From contig JAOXYB010024401.1 in NCBI GenBank assembly GCA_028565635.1, forward strand, positions 1 to 32,402: 32,402 nucleotides of DNA. Reading direction: 5' to 3'. This DNA comes from Phoronis ovalis. Taxonomy: Eukaryota; Phoronida; Phoronidae. The position numbers and the translations under genes were made by a program. Positions 1 through 32,125 of the stretch are shown here, one piece after another. The notes under the pieces are model-generated. The model made no database searches. It saw nothing but the letters and a program-made list of their open reading frames with translations, and had not been told where the DNA came from. How positions within the stretch are numbered: position 1 is the stretch's first letter; every line of letters starts with the position of its first letter.

Positions 1-120
1 TCAAATGGATATCACATTGCCTTCTTGAGATATCTCGATAACAGTGAATTTGACGCGGCGGACGCGGCGGTTACAGGTTAAATCCAAAGTACCTCCAGCC
101 TACTGCTGGGGGTACAATAA
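1..120. repeat. GC-rich repeat-like segment ending in a hairpin, cut by the window edge
   Basis: The first 80 bases contain a GACGCGGCGG/ACGCGGCGG doublet that is strikingly GC-rich for this AT-rich window. The segment ends in a near-perfect hairpin: gtacctccagc at 89-99 pairs with gctgggggtac at 105-115, giving an 11-bp stem with one G-T wobble and a 5-base loop. It lies in the last visible CCDC97 intron. This looks like the end of a dispersed repeat, but the element is truncated and I cannot name its family. Confidence 0.35.
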
Positions 121-452
121 TTTAGTTTGTTCTAGAGTACTCTTACAGCTTTCATAGAAGCTCTGTTTAAACTAGGATATATATAACTTGAGTTTTATGT
201 ATCCTAGGTTTAAAGTAGCAGCATATAATACTAATAACTACACTAAATTTATATAAACAAATTAATATTTCTAAAGACTAATATCAGACTAACCCCACCT
301 TGTATTTACTTACTATAGTTATAACCTGGCACACTATTTTCTTTATACAAACAGTTTGAACTGATAAGCACAAGCAAATAAAGTTTCTCTCTGAGTTTTT
401 CTACCTGCATAAGACACAAAACATTCACCCTGATAATGAAGATAAATTTTAC

Positions 453-2305
453 CTATAATCAAAATCTCGGTCCTCTCCTCTTAAAAATCTTTCTTGCATA
501 ATGTGAAGATATTCTTCACGTAATTGAGTTTTTTCCACATCACTAGGTGTCCATTTTTTATCACATTCTTCTGCATCTGGTAAAAAAGAGGGTCACTTTA
601 ATATTAGGAAACAATACTTTTATTGATAGATGCATTAGATATTGTCAGACGTAAAAGGATCTCAACTCTATATACACTGTTCATGTGAGTCTTTTTATGG
701 CAGTAGGTAGCAGAAGATAACATAAGCATCTTCTATTTCTGCAAAATCTCGCTTTCCAGTATCTCACTGGTATCAAAAAGACTCTTATTTTACAGATAAT
801 TTTCCACAATACGCTTTTAACAGAAAATTGTATCAAAATTACAGAATCTTCCACCGACAATCTGCCAGCTTGACAGGTATGCAATATTTATGCTATTGCG
901 TTCTGGTCTTACTTTACCAACAGTAAGTGCTTTGTCTTGAAAATGCAAGGGCCTGGTAATTAGTGAAATCTGGGGAGAAAATGATATTTTATAACTGCCT
1001 CGACAGTACTATTTATACATTTTCTCTCTTTACACACAGTAGGACTACAAATGATAACATGAGAAAATTCTATTAAATATTAAAAAGCAGCTTTGTGCAT
1101 CTACTAAATTTGGAACTGACTGTACAATTCTTAATTCCAGGAGCTTCTTCATATCAATGGAGAAATGTATATGTTCCTCTGTTCCATTTGAGTATTTTTA
1201 CAGGACAGTTTGAAGAAAGAGTCACTGGTTCAGGGTTTACAAAGTATAATTAGATACGGGAAGAGAAATAAATCGTATATTAAAGTAAACAACAAACCAT
1301 CATCTTCACTTTCTTCCTCCTCTTCTTGTCCATCCTACAAATTAAAATACTACATTACAAGAGAGTTTGTGGCTTATGCTGTCACATGCCTCCTTTTTGA
1401 ACTATGATACCTTTACTTATGTTGCAACAATTCGGTCTAATGATACTTTACATGGCCTATATGACCAATCATTGAATCTTTTACATAACTTGGTTGATTT
1501 TTATGGTGTATATCATCTGTTTTGCGAATCAGAAGTTGTTTGGTCTAATTCTAAATTTTTTATTTGTGATGACATTTTTTAATGGTGACTACATTTATTC
1601 ACCTTTAAAAATAGGACAAATACACAGCTAAGTGAGATAACACACACATTTCAGATATCATATCAGTGGTGATGACTGAAAATGCAAATCCACATATGAT
1701 TTAAATACCTCTTTCATTTTCTGAAACTTATACAACTCAGTTTCATATCTATGACTTATAAATCCTGTTAATACTGATGAAAATCTTAGATCAGTTCTAT
1801 CAATATTACGAGCTGCCTGTTCTTCAATTTCTTCTTCTGTTAGGTACTGTCCAATCATTTGCTCATACAGCAGTGGATCTCTCGCTTTCATTTCTTCTTC
1901 AGAAAAATATGACTCCTTTCTTACCAAGTTCTTCATAACTTCATGCCTTCTATTTCGTTTTTCAGTTTCATTTCTTTTATTATCAAAATGTTTTCTAATA
2001 TCATTTACATGATAATGAATTACATAATCACTTTTGAATTGGCTAAAATAAACCAGATCATCCTCGATAAGAAATTTTCCAAATCTACATAAAAATGTTG
2101 CAGGACTATTTTTAAGTATGTCTTTTGCTATATCTAATTTTTCTTCCAGTGTTAGCTCGGATTCTCCTCTCTGTTGATGCTTGAAATGAGCTGTAGATGA
2201 AGCAACACGATGGAGTAGTTTTGTTTCTAGATTTTTTTCCAAATTGTCTACTTCAGAGGTTTCTGAAATTGAGTTCTCTATGTTAACACCACTTGTTGCC
2301 ATCAT
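453..2305 (-). CDS. CCDC97: CCDC97 homologue (coiled-coil domain containing 97), 3' end outside window
   Basis: Three coding exons are visible on the minus strand: 2305-1709 (199 codons, from a tandem ATG ATG start), 1334-1298 (37 nt) and 576-453. Frame is kept across both junctions (phase 0, then phase 1), and the last exon ends in phase 2 at a gtaaaa donor, so the gene continues off the left edge. The first exon carries the family core: a helical ELTLEEKLDIAKDIL segment near residues 50-65, then PLLYEQMIGQYLTEEE near residues 143-158. The 37-nt exon encodes an acidic Glu/Asp run. The third encodes KKWTPSDVEKTQLREEY and ends GEDRDFDY, matching the conserved C-terminal part of CCDC97. CCDC97 is a nuclear protein; I recall reports of association with the U2 snRNP/SF3b splicing machinery but cannot test that here. 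The donor of the 37-nt exon (gtttgt) is weak, so that exon is the least certain part. Confidence 0.82.
577..1297. other. CCDC97 intron 2, no gene seen
   Basis: This AT-rich intron lies between the 37-nt exon and the exon at 453-576. Short open frames on both strands show no similarity or composition that would support coding. The stretch around 806-893 weakly resembles 10740-10815, which may be two copies of a dispersed repeat. Confidence 0.6.
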
Positions 2306-2484
2306 TGTTAAAAGACTTGGATGACTAATTAATTTTCTGGAAGAAAATATATCAGATTTTTAAACATCGTCAAAACATTTTTACTTTCTTTTTCATTGGA
2401 ACAGACTGATAAATTGTTATTTCAAAAAATAGTGCCACGATATGTTATCCTGTGTGTCGAATCCTACATGTAATATGTCTTCCA

Positions 2485-3204
2485 GGTGGGAGTCAATATG
2501 AAAGTATTTTTTAGCCATGGGAGTGTAGCGTGCATTACACTCTTTGGGTATGTCTATACCTAAAATCACAAAAGGGGTGTTTTTTCAAAGGTATTACTCT
2601 TTGGGTCGATCGTTCCTACAACTTTCACTTCCTTAGGTCACTATAGGTCAATGCAACTGGGATGTTTTTTCTAATTTAGTCACTCTAAGCATAGAGGGTA
2701 CTCTCATATAAAGTACCTGTGTATCTATGTACTGCCCCATGGGCCCATTTTTTACAGCCTTCATTTTTACCATCTTTTTTATGTCTATAAGACAATTTTT
2801 AACATGAGGGTGCTTTTTGCAAACATCTTGCTCGCTATGGGGTATACATTTTCAATAAGTAATTAAATGATATATTTCTTAAAATGTTTATCTGTTGATA
2901 GTGTCGATCATAAACTTGCCAAACGAACAGCAACATCCAATTTTTTTACCATGGGGTATGATTATTGCAAATAAGTTTTTACCATGGGGTATATTTTTGG
3001 AAAGCAATTTTTATCATCGGTTAAGATTTTTTTAACTGGGACCTCATACCCCTGCCAAATTTTTTGTCAAGTACCCGCGGGTCTCTAAGGGTGTTGTTTC
3101 TTTCAACAGGTCACTACGACTGGGTAACTTTGGAGGTCAATGCGGTCACTCCATAAGGCTTTTTAAAAAACATGGGTACCCACTTTCATATTGCCTGCCC
3201 CCTA
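2485..3204. mobile_element. Unclassified non-autonomous element with terminal inverted repeats
   Basis: The left end reads gtcaatatgaaagt (2492-2505). The right end is its approximate inverse, actttcatattgcc (3182-3195); extended, roughly 20 bp pair imperfectly. The interior has no coding potential and repeats related motifs: taccatggggtat occurs twice near 2950-2990, CCATGGG variants recur through the element, and aggtcacta/ggtcaatgc pairs occur near both ends. This is the composition of a MITE-like or other non-autonomous repeat. The exact limits and any target-site duplication could not be resolved, so the family is unknown. Confidence 0.5.
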
Positions 3205-3799
3205 AGGCTGCTGTCTATTTAATTTTAGATAACATATACTATAATCTATATATACGGTATATAGGATGCCATACTGGATAGCATGCATATCATGTTTTAT
3301 TTATATGAAAACTCAACAACACTCTCAACAGGTGACTGGAGAGTACAATAAAATACTAGTTTCATGTCTTTCGTGGTATGCCTCGTAATAATCTGACGTG
3401 TGAGGCTTGAGGTACCATATGATACATGCTCTTAGTCTGACCGTGAATATTGCTCAAGACAAGCACCATATCTTCTATGTATTGTGACGGCGGATAAGCA
3501 GTATATCATCGGATATCAGGAGCCAAAACAGCTGACGTAGTTGGCTAATATTTCTCTAGAAACGAAGCAGGAATGAACAGACAGCTGGAAAGCAGTAACC
3601 TTACCATGCATTTTAATTTCGGCAGGGCCAAAATATATAACGATAAAGCGTACAAATTAAACATTTCCATTCATGACATGCATCTCGATTTACAATTTAG
3701 TGTTGTGCTAGTTTTCACAAACTTCCAACCTGGGCGCATCCATCTTGAATCACATGCTTCAGCCAACAAATCAAATGCACTGTAACAATAAAACCTTGA

Positions 3800-3820
3800 A
3801 AATTGACCAATCAAGTACAG
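3800..3820 (+). promoter_or_regulatory. CCAAT-box candidate upstream of COX20
   Basis: The sequence gaccaatcaag places a CCAAT core at 3807-3811, about 130 bases before the COX20 ATG. The flanking bases fit an NF-Y site. This position is typical for a promoter, but there is no direct evidence for a start site, so this is a candidate only. Confidence 0.3.
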
Positions 3821-3939
3821 ATTCACTAAACGATTTAGGAACATTGAGCAAGTAAAGGAAGGCAATTTTATAGACTATATGGCATTTATTGAATCGCCTG
3901 TTTTGTTTTTACACATTAAATAATTTCTAATGAATAAAA

Positions 3940-5335
3940 ATGGATCCAGATGAGGATATAAAGAATTACAAGCCACCTCGAAAGGTAGACTACCGTTGTC
4001 AATCTATTTTGTTTCCGAATTTTGACCAAAAAATATATAATTTTAATAGATTAAATGTAGTCTGAGCACGAAAGTCGAAAGCTCTGTTGTCGTTACCATT
4101 TCGAGATACTTTTAATCCAACCCATTTCAACTTGTCGCTACAAACGTGTAGTTCAATTAGGTAAATGTCGGTCATAAACCCAAGACTTGATGGAAACTTA
4201 CAAGTATGTACACGGAATGTACAAGACTGCTGCTGGGTTTTCCCTAGTCACCCTGGCTTGATGGTAGGGTCATAGCCCAGATAGTGTTAAAACCAGTAGA
4301 AGTTAGCCTCTTGCAAAAACACTCACGGTGTGTCAAAAAATTTTATAAATTCACACCAAAATTGTTGTCTTGTTTGTCTCTGATACTCCTTCTTGGGTTA
4401 TATATCATTTGAAGCTTGATAAATATTATTTTGAAAATGTTTTTAGTCAGTGGCGCAAAGGATTCAAGAAACCCCTTGTATGAAGACATCATTATATAAT
4501 GGTCTTGCTGGAGGACTCGCAACTGGTTTGGGATATTTTTTATTTTCAAGTATGTATTGAATATATTGAGTGTGCATTTTTATTAATGCATTGTAAAGAT
4601 TTCAAAGTTGAAATATATTTAGTAGAGGTGACAATTCTTGGAATACATCTGTACCAAATCCTTTGCAAGCAATCTGATAGAAATATCATTAATTTTTGAT
4701 ACCTTGACCTACCTGATATTAGTAAATGTAACCCCTGTTTATTTTGGTGTAGTTGTTAGTAATTATACCATTCTTTTGCAGGTAATCCTAAATGTAACCC
4801 CTGTTTATTTTGGTGTAGTTGTTAGTAATTATACCATTCTTTTGCAGGTAATCCTAAAAGATCCACAGATGTAGCCTTGTTATCCTTTATTGCTGTATCA
4901 AGTGGAATGTGGTCAGTATCCATACATGCATTCATAACTCCAATTAAACGAAACTGTACACATAGATTCCTTTCTGTTTCATTTAATGTAACTTCTTTGC
5001 TTAATGTCGCAAGAACACATATGAAAATCACATTTTTGCATTGTTGGTGTTCATACTAAAATTTCTTGTGGCATATTGCATTAGCAATCTGTTGTCATAT
5101 ATCTCTATCAGAAACCTCAAAACTTTTTTTTTTTTGTATTAATACTCCAAGGACTTTTTAATCAAAATATGTTACAAGTTTTTTTTCTCATGTACAATGC
5201 AGGTGCTACTGCAGATATCAATGGTCAAAACAGCGATGGGAACAAAGAATAGTCGAAGAAGCTATCAAGAAAAAAGGATTATCGGAAGTAACTGCTCTAG
5301 ATAAAGCAATAAAACATGACAGTAAAGAAGTATGA
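3940..5335 (+). CDS. COX20: COX20 / FAM36A, cytochrome c oxidase assembly factor, complete
   Basis: Four exons, 3940-3984, 4447-4549, 4848-4911 and 5203-5335, join in frame (phases 0, 1, 2) into a 114-residue protein, close to the roughly 118 residues of vertebrate COX20. Family landmarks are QETPCMKTSLYNGL (residues 22-35, like the vertebrate NTPCARHS region), a glycine-rich first membrane segment (about 31-49), a short NPKRS loop, a second membrane segment (about 58-73) and the signature WCYCRYQWSKQR (71-82), followed by a charged, helical C-terminus. COX20 is an inner mitochondrial membrane chaperone that stabilises newly made COX2 for complex IV assembly. It is convergent with GPATCH11. 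A 66-bp tandem duplication overlaps the start of exon 3, so two identical 3' splice sites exist; only the downstream one keeps the frame. Confidence 0.92.
4723..4858 (+). repeat. 66-bp tandem duplication (2.06 copies) spanning the COX20 exon 3 acceptor
   Basis: Bases 4723-4792 are repeated exactly at 4789-4858, an offset of 66. Each copy contains the pyrimidine tract, the ttttgcag acceptor (AG ending at 4781 and 4847) and the first bases of exon 3. Splicing to the upstream copy would translate SNPKC and reach a TAG within the duplicated unit. The downstream copy gives the conserved protein. Confidence 0.95.
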
Positions 5336-5477
5336 CAAAGAAGATTATTAGGTTATAGAATATCTTTTAACTGATTATAAGCTTGTGTGCAAAGGAAAAT
5401 ACAATGACCATAACATTTTGTCAAACTGTCCTTGTAATTCTGAATTAGGAAAAAGTGTACTTATTATTAATATGTGG

Positions 5478-5483
5478 AATAAA
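5478..5483 (+). terminator. Possible proximal poly(A) signal of COX20
   Basis: AATAAA occurs about 145 bases after the COX20 stop, the first canonical hexamer in the 3' region. A second one lies in the palindrome at 5591-5608. Which is used cannot be told from sequence. Confidence 0.4.
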
Positions 5484-5590
5484 AATCTTCGAGACTAGTC
5501 ACTGACAGAATATGATGAAGCACAAATGGAAAATATGCTTATATATGTCCGCTTAGCTAAAGATAAGATTTATTTGCAAAAAATATTATA

Positions 5591-5608
5591 AAATAAAATA
5601 TTTTATTT
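5591..5608. terminator. Palindromic bidirectional poly(A) signal between COX20 and GPATCH11
   Basis: The 18-base sequence AAATAAAATATTTTATTT is a perfect palindrome. It gives AATAAA on the plus strand (5592-5597) for COX20, and AATAAA on the minus strand (forward TTTATT, 5602-5607) for GPATCH11, whose stop codon is about 195 bases away. Use of both would make the two mRNAs overlap by a few tens of bases at their 3' ends. The assignment to both genes is inference. Confidence 0.5.
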
Positions 5609-5801
5609 ATTTCAATGTTTTTAGTACAACAGAGGATCAATATGATATAACTAAGAAATACAGTATTTCCATTTGTTAATAAGTCATTATATTTGTTTCT
5701 TATTTCTTATATCTGGTGACCTTAGTAGTGCAGATCTTTAATGATTCTCTTTTGGTGTAGCTGAGTGTTTTGAACTAGTCTTCATTCTTGGGCTTGTTAA
5801 A

Positions 5802-10018
<4,217 letters not shown>

Positions 10019-10160
10019 TGCACGTGTATTTTAGGCATATGAATATCAAACACTTGCCAAATGCAAAAAAAAACAAAAAACAGTTCATAAAAATTTCGTT
10101 TTACTGGGCGCAGACATCTTAAAAAATGGCGTCAATCTGCGCCTACCGGTATGCGCAGAA
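10019..10160. promoter_or_regulatory. Bidirectional promoter between GPATCH11 and HEATR5B
   Basis: Only about 130 bases separate the GPATCH11 start codon (10018, minus) from the presumed HEATR5B leader exon. The interval contains AAAATGGCGTC (10123-10133), a full match to the YY1 consensus AANATGGCGNC that is common near housekeeping start sites. It also contains a 22-base imperfect palindrome at 10137-10158 (CTGCGC, a central ACCGGT, then GCGCAG) resembling an NRF-1-type GC-rich dyad. No TATA box is evident. Exact start sites are unknown. Confidence 0.6.
10137..10158. promoter_or_regulatory. 22-bp imperfect palindrome in the shared promoter
   Basis: CTGCGC at 10137-10142 pairs with GCGCAG at 10153-10158 around a central palindromic ACCGGT (10145-10150). 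Only one symmetrical position pair breaks the dyad on each side. The two TGCGC arms resemble NRF-1 half sites. It stands out as GC-rich against its AT-rich surroundings. Confidence 0.5.
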
Positions 10161-10291
10161 ATCATTTCCGTTCTTTTAATTTTAGTACGAAGTCCAAGTG
10201 TATGGCTAAAAATACATGGTTTTCTTAGCTTTATTAACGTCGATGTCTACAAGAAGTATTTGTACGAGTAAAGTACTCTGTAAGGAATAAA
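10150..10291 (+). other. HEATR5B: Probable 5' untranslated first exon of HEATR5B
   Basis: A near-consensus donor, AAA followed by GTGAGT (gt at 10292-10293), lies downstream of the promoter elements. The next acceptor in frame with the protein is at 13763, so this segment is the likely leader exon. The 5' limit is a guess. It contains two short upstream open frames: 10202-10228 (8 codons) and 10243-10290 (15 codons), the second ending one base before the splice site. The exon is inferred from the donor and context only. Confidence 0.5.
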
Positions 10292-12901
10292 GTGAGTATT
10301 TGTTAAACACTTTTTTGAATGACTTGATGTGTCTTTCGGCCGAAACTTTGTAGTCCCATGTTTTCAGTTTCATCACGCACTGATTCTCTGATGGGGGGTG
10401 GGCAGCGGTGACAGTGGGTTACTGTTTGACTTCTCTACGTATTCTTCATTCTGTAACCGAGATACTTTACTGGTTTGAATGGTATGCGGTGTATGAAACT
10501 TGACAGTTCGTTAATAAATCACCCATATCATTTACGTAACTAATATTCTGTTTATGAATAATTAAATCTAACTTGTCCAAATGTCAATAATGTCGGATCT
10601 GACTCCTAACGTCAGTTGCATTTTTAAGTTAAAGTGAAGTTGTGAAATAGAAGTTTCCCTAGGTAGTTTTCATTTCTGTCAAATTTTCCGTTGCGAATGT
10701 GAGATTCAGGATTTGTAGCTCATTTTTGGCACTGATTTCAAAAGAAAATTGTCTCAAAAATGCCAAATCTCTCAAAAATTCTGCCAACTCGACAGGTATG
10801 CATTTATGTAAAAAACATATCTTTTTGAGTGTTGCTGTAATAACGAGTTAGGTTTCATCAATAAATCAGTCTGTACACTTTAAACATAAAATTCAAGAAA
10901 ATTATCCCATCCTACTAGGACATATCTAGCATATATCATAGCCCCATACAATTCCTAAGTTCCAAGATTGTGAAGCCATTCAATAGTCTGTTTATGAAAA
11001 CCTAAAATTGTTTACCTGCTATTGTTTATCTGCAGTGTGTTTAAACAGAGAAAACACAATATGCATAACAGCACATTTTTTAATATATTTTAGTAACTAG
11101 TTGAAAGAGTGGTCCTTACATTTTTTCAAGTATAGCCAAAACCATCCTTGGGCCAACTATGTTGTATGGGCTATGAACTAGTACTTTGAATTATACATGA
11201 AAAGATACTCTACTCAGAACTAACAATAAAAACAAAAGGCAAGATCAAATATCTATAAGTGAAACTTCATGCTGTGTTTAAGCTTTTTTTTTATTGTAAT
11301 GCGCATTAAGCAATCAAAGATTAGAAACAATATGTATCACGCCCTGCTGAGTTTAAACTGATTTTAGCAAAGTTTGACATTTTCATTTCAGAAATTCCAG
11401 ATTAATATAGACAGGAGAAGTTATTACTTCTCTAGACTAGGGTATAAGTATTCTTGAGTAATTATATTTATTAATGTGCTGTTTTGGTAATCCGAAAATA
11501 TAAGCCACCATTGTTTAAAGCTGTTTGTATTTTTCTGATGTATTTAAGGTATAAAATATATGACATGAATAGCAAAGAAAGTGTATTTATTTAATCTTAA
11601 ATGTTTTTGCATAAAAAAACATTGAAAGCACTTCTTTGATGTGCATTTTCAAAAAAAAAAATTGTTGCTATACGACTGTTTAAATATCAGTACCTGCTTT
11701 GGTTGCCTGTTCTGAGACCTTGATGCAAATTTTTTATATATAGCAAGGGAATATGCAAGTCTGCAAAACCAGAAATGATATTCAAAGTATTCAAACATAA
11801 AGCACAGGACACATTTCAAGACTTATTAATCCTCCTACAAATATTCACGAAGCTAAGACAGTCTACCCAAAAGAGCTTTAATTTTATAATCTGCATTATT
11901 TCTGTATTCAGAGTAAAATAAATTTCTGTTTATAGTAGATTAGAAATTTCATTGCATCTGCAATACATTTTAATAAAGTTATTTTTTGTCTCTTTTTCCA
12001 CTACTAAAACAAATTTGTTTTGCCTGTAAGTGTCCATCTGTAAGTGACCAGTGAAATCTGTGGGTTGAGACCAGAGATTTTTGGTTTGAGCTATGGAAAT
12101 GTATTATTATGTTATATATGCAGTTTGTAAAATATTTCTGCAATCATACTTTGTAACATAGCTAATCTCCCTTAGGAATATTTTGTATTGATTTGTCTCT
12201 CATGTTATATTATCTTAATAAAATTATGGGTGATTCACACTTGTATTGGAGCGTAAATGTATAATAAGTTGAAGTAGATAAAACTGCTCAGGACTATATA
12301 ATCGTCAAGACTGAAGGTAATTCATATGTCTATAAAAGCATGTAGCATACTACTATTCATTTCTGTAGGCCATGTGTTATTTGAGTGTAAATGAATGATG
12401 CATTCAGGCACTAGGAATAAACCTCCCTTTCTTGAGGTATGCTGCAATAAATCTTTGAATAGCACGGGTGACTTTGCATTTGGAATTTTGTTGTTTCCTC
12501 AAAAAATAGCTATGTACATGTATTATGTATAGAGTTACTTATTTTCTTGTAAACCATCAAGTTTTTAGCAAATTGTATATTCTGAAAAATAAAAGTTTTT
12601 TGCACAAATTAAACTTAAGGTGATATAAGGTCAACCTTTTGTAGTAATAAGCTAACCTTGAAGGTAAATTATGAAATGAGAGCTCCATTACCAGACTTAT
12701 GTGTGGATATCCTAATTTATGTTGTGCGAATTTAACTGAAGCAGTCTCTCTTTACTTGCTCCACACAAAGTTTGTGTGTAAATAAAAGCCAAATAACTAG
12801 AAGAATGGATCAGTTTGAAACATATGGAGGATCTATTAATTCGATCACTCTAATTAGGTGCTTATCTGAAATCCCAGTTTTTACCTAGACATAATTAAAA
12901 C

Positions 12902-12941
12902 AAATATGTCAATTATTAATTAAAATTAATTAAACATATTT
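12902..12941. repeat. AT-rich inverted repeat
   Basis: AAATATGT (12902-12909) and ACATATTT (12934-12941) form the arms around a TTAATTAA-rich centre. In this base composition it may be chance. Confidence 0.35.
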
Positions 12942-13119
12942 AGATTATAATTGATATATAAAGGATGAAGATTTGACTGAATGATAGTGGTTACCTTATT
13001 TACTGAGTGTAAACACTTTTTTTTAATTTACTGATATAATTTAAATTCCTGACTTAGAATTAATGTAAAGTTCCTTTTATCTGTAGACTTGTTAACAGGT
13101 ACTTCAGATGAAAGGTGTA

Positions 13120-13525
13120 TGTCTTCCAGCAGATAACAGGAAGTATGTATTAATATATAGTACATATGAACCTGGTATTTAACATTCTTGGCACATATGT
13201 CTTATACATTTATCAACTAGTAGTCTCAGTATTCTGACAATGTTAATACTATATGACATTAATTTTACCTCCAGTGGTATGACTAGCATGCAAATGTAGT
13301 TCAAGAATATATATGATAGTACTGTCTTCCAGCAGATAACAGGAAGTATGTATTAATATATAGTACATATGAACCTGGTATTTAACATTCTTGGCACATA
13401 TGTCTTATACATTTATCAACTAGTAGTCTCAGTATTCTGACAATGTTAATACTATATGACATTAATTTTACCTCCAGTGGTATGACTAGCATGCAAATGT
13501 AGTTCAAGAATATATATGATAGTAC
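13120..13525 (+). repeat. Exact tandem duplication, two 203-bp copies
   Basis: Bases 13120-13322 (starting tgtcttccagcagataacag) are repeated immediately at 13323-13525 with no difference that I could find by reading both copies through. The duplication lies in HEATR5B intron 1 about 240 bases upstream of the acceptor of the first coding exon. Perfect identity implies a very recent event or an assembly artefact. Confidence 0.93.
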
Positions 13526-13770
13526 CTTTTAATTATTAAAACCTTCCTTTATAGTGATGTATTGTATATAACCTAATTTAAGAAATAAACAAATTAAAAA
13601 GGTGTAAGCCCAATTGTATAGACTTTACCACATAGTGTCAGAGACAAGATACATCACAAGCATTTCTGCATGATGTTTGTGTTTTCTTTAATTTCCATTA
13701 TCTAGTTTAAAAAATCAGAATTTTGTACATTGTTTGTAGTGATTCTAATTCTATCTCTTACAGCTTTAAA

Positions 13771-32125
<18,355 letters not shown>

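Larger units (their letters stand above)
2306..3939. other. Intergenic spacer between divergent CCDC97 and COX20
   Basis: The spacer separates the CCDC97 start (2305, minus) from the COX20 start (3940, plus). The middle is occupied by an inverted-repeat element at about 2485-3204. The remaining sequence from 3205 to 3939 should hold the COX20 promoter and leader, including a CCAAT motif at 3807-3811. No open frame here looks coding. Confidence 0.6.
10292..13763 (+). other. HEATR5B intron 1 (about 3.5 kb)
   Basis: This long AT-rich intron separates the presumed leader exon from the exon with the start codon. Its main content is an exact 203-bp tandem duplication at 13120-13525 and an AT-rich inverted repeat at 12902-12941 (AAATATGT/ACATATTT arms). 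No open frame looks coding and no RNA gene is recognised. Confidence 0.55.

Noticed and set aside
4723..4792. The upstream duplicated acceptor (4781) as the normal COX20 exon 3 boundary
   Set aside because: Reading from it reaches a TAG within the duplicated unit, whereas the 4847 acceptor gives the conserved protein.
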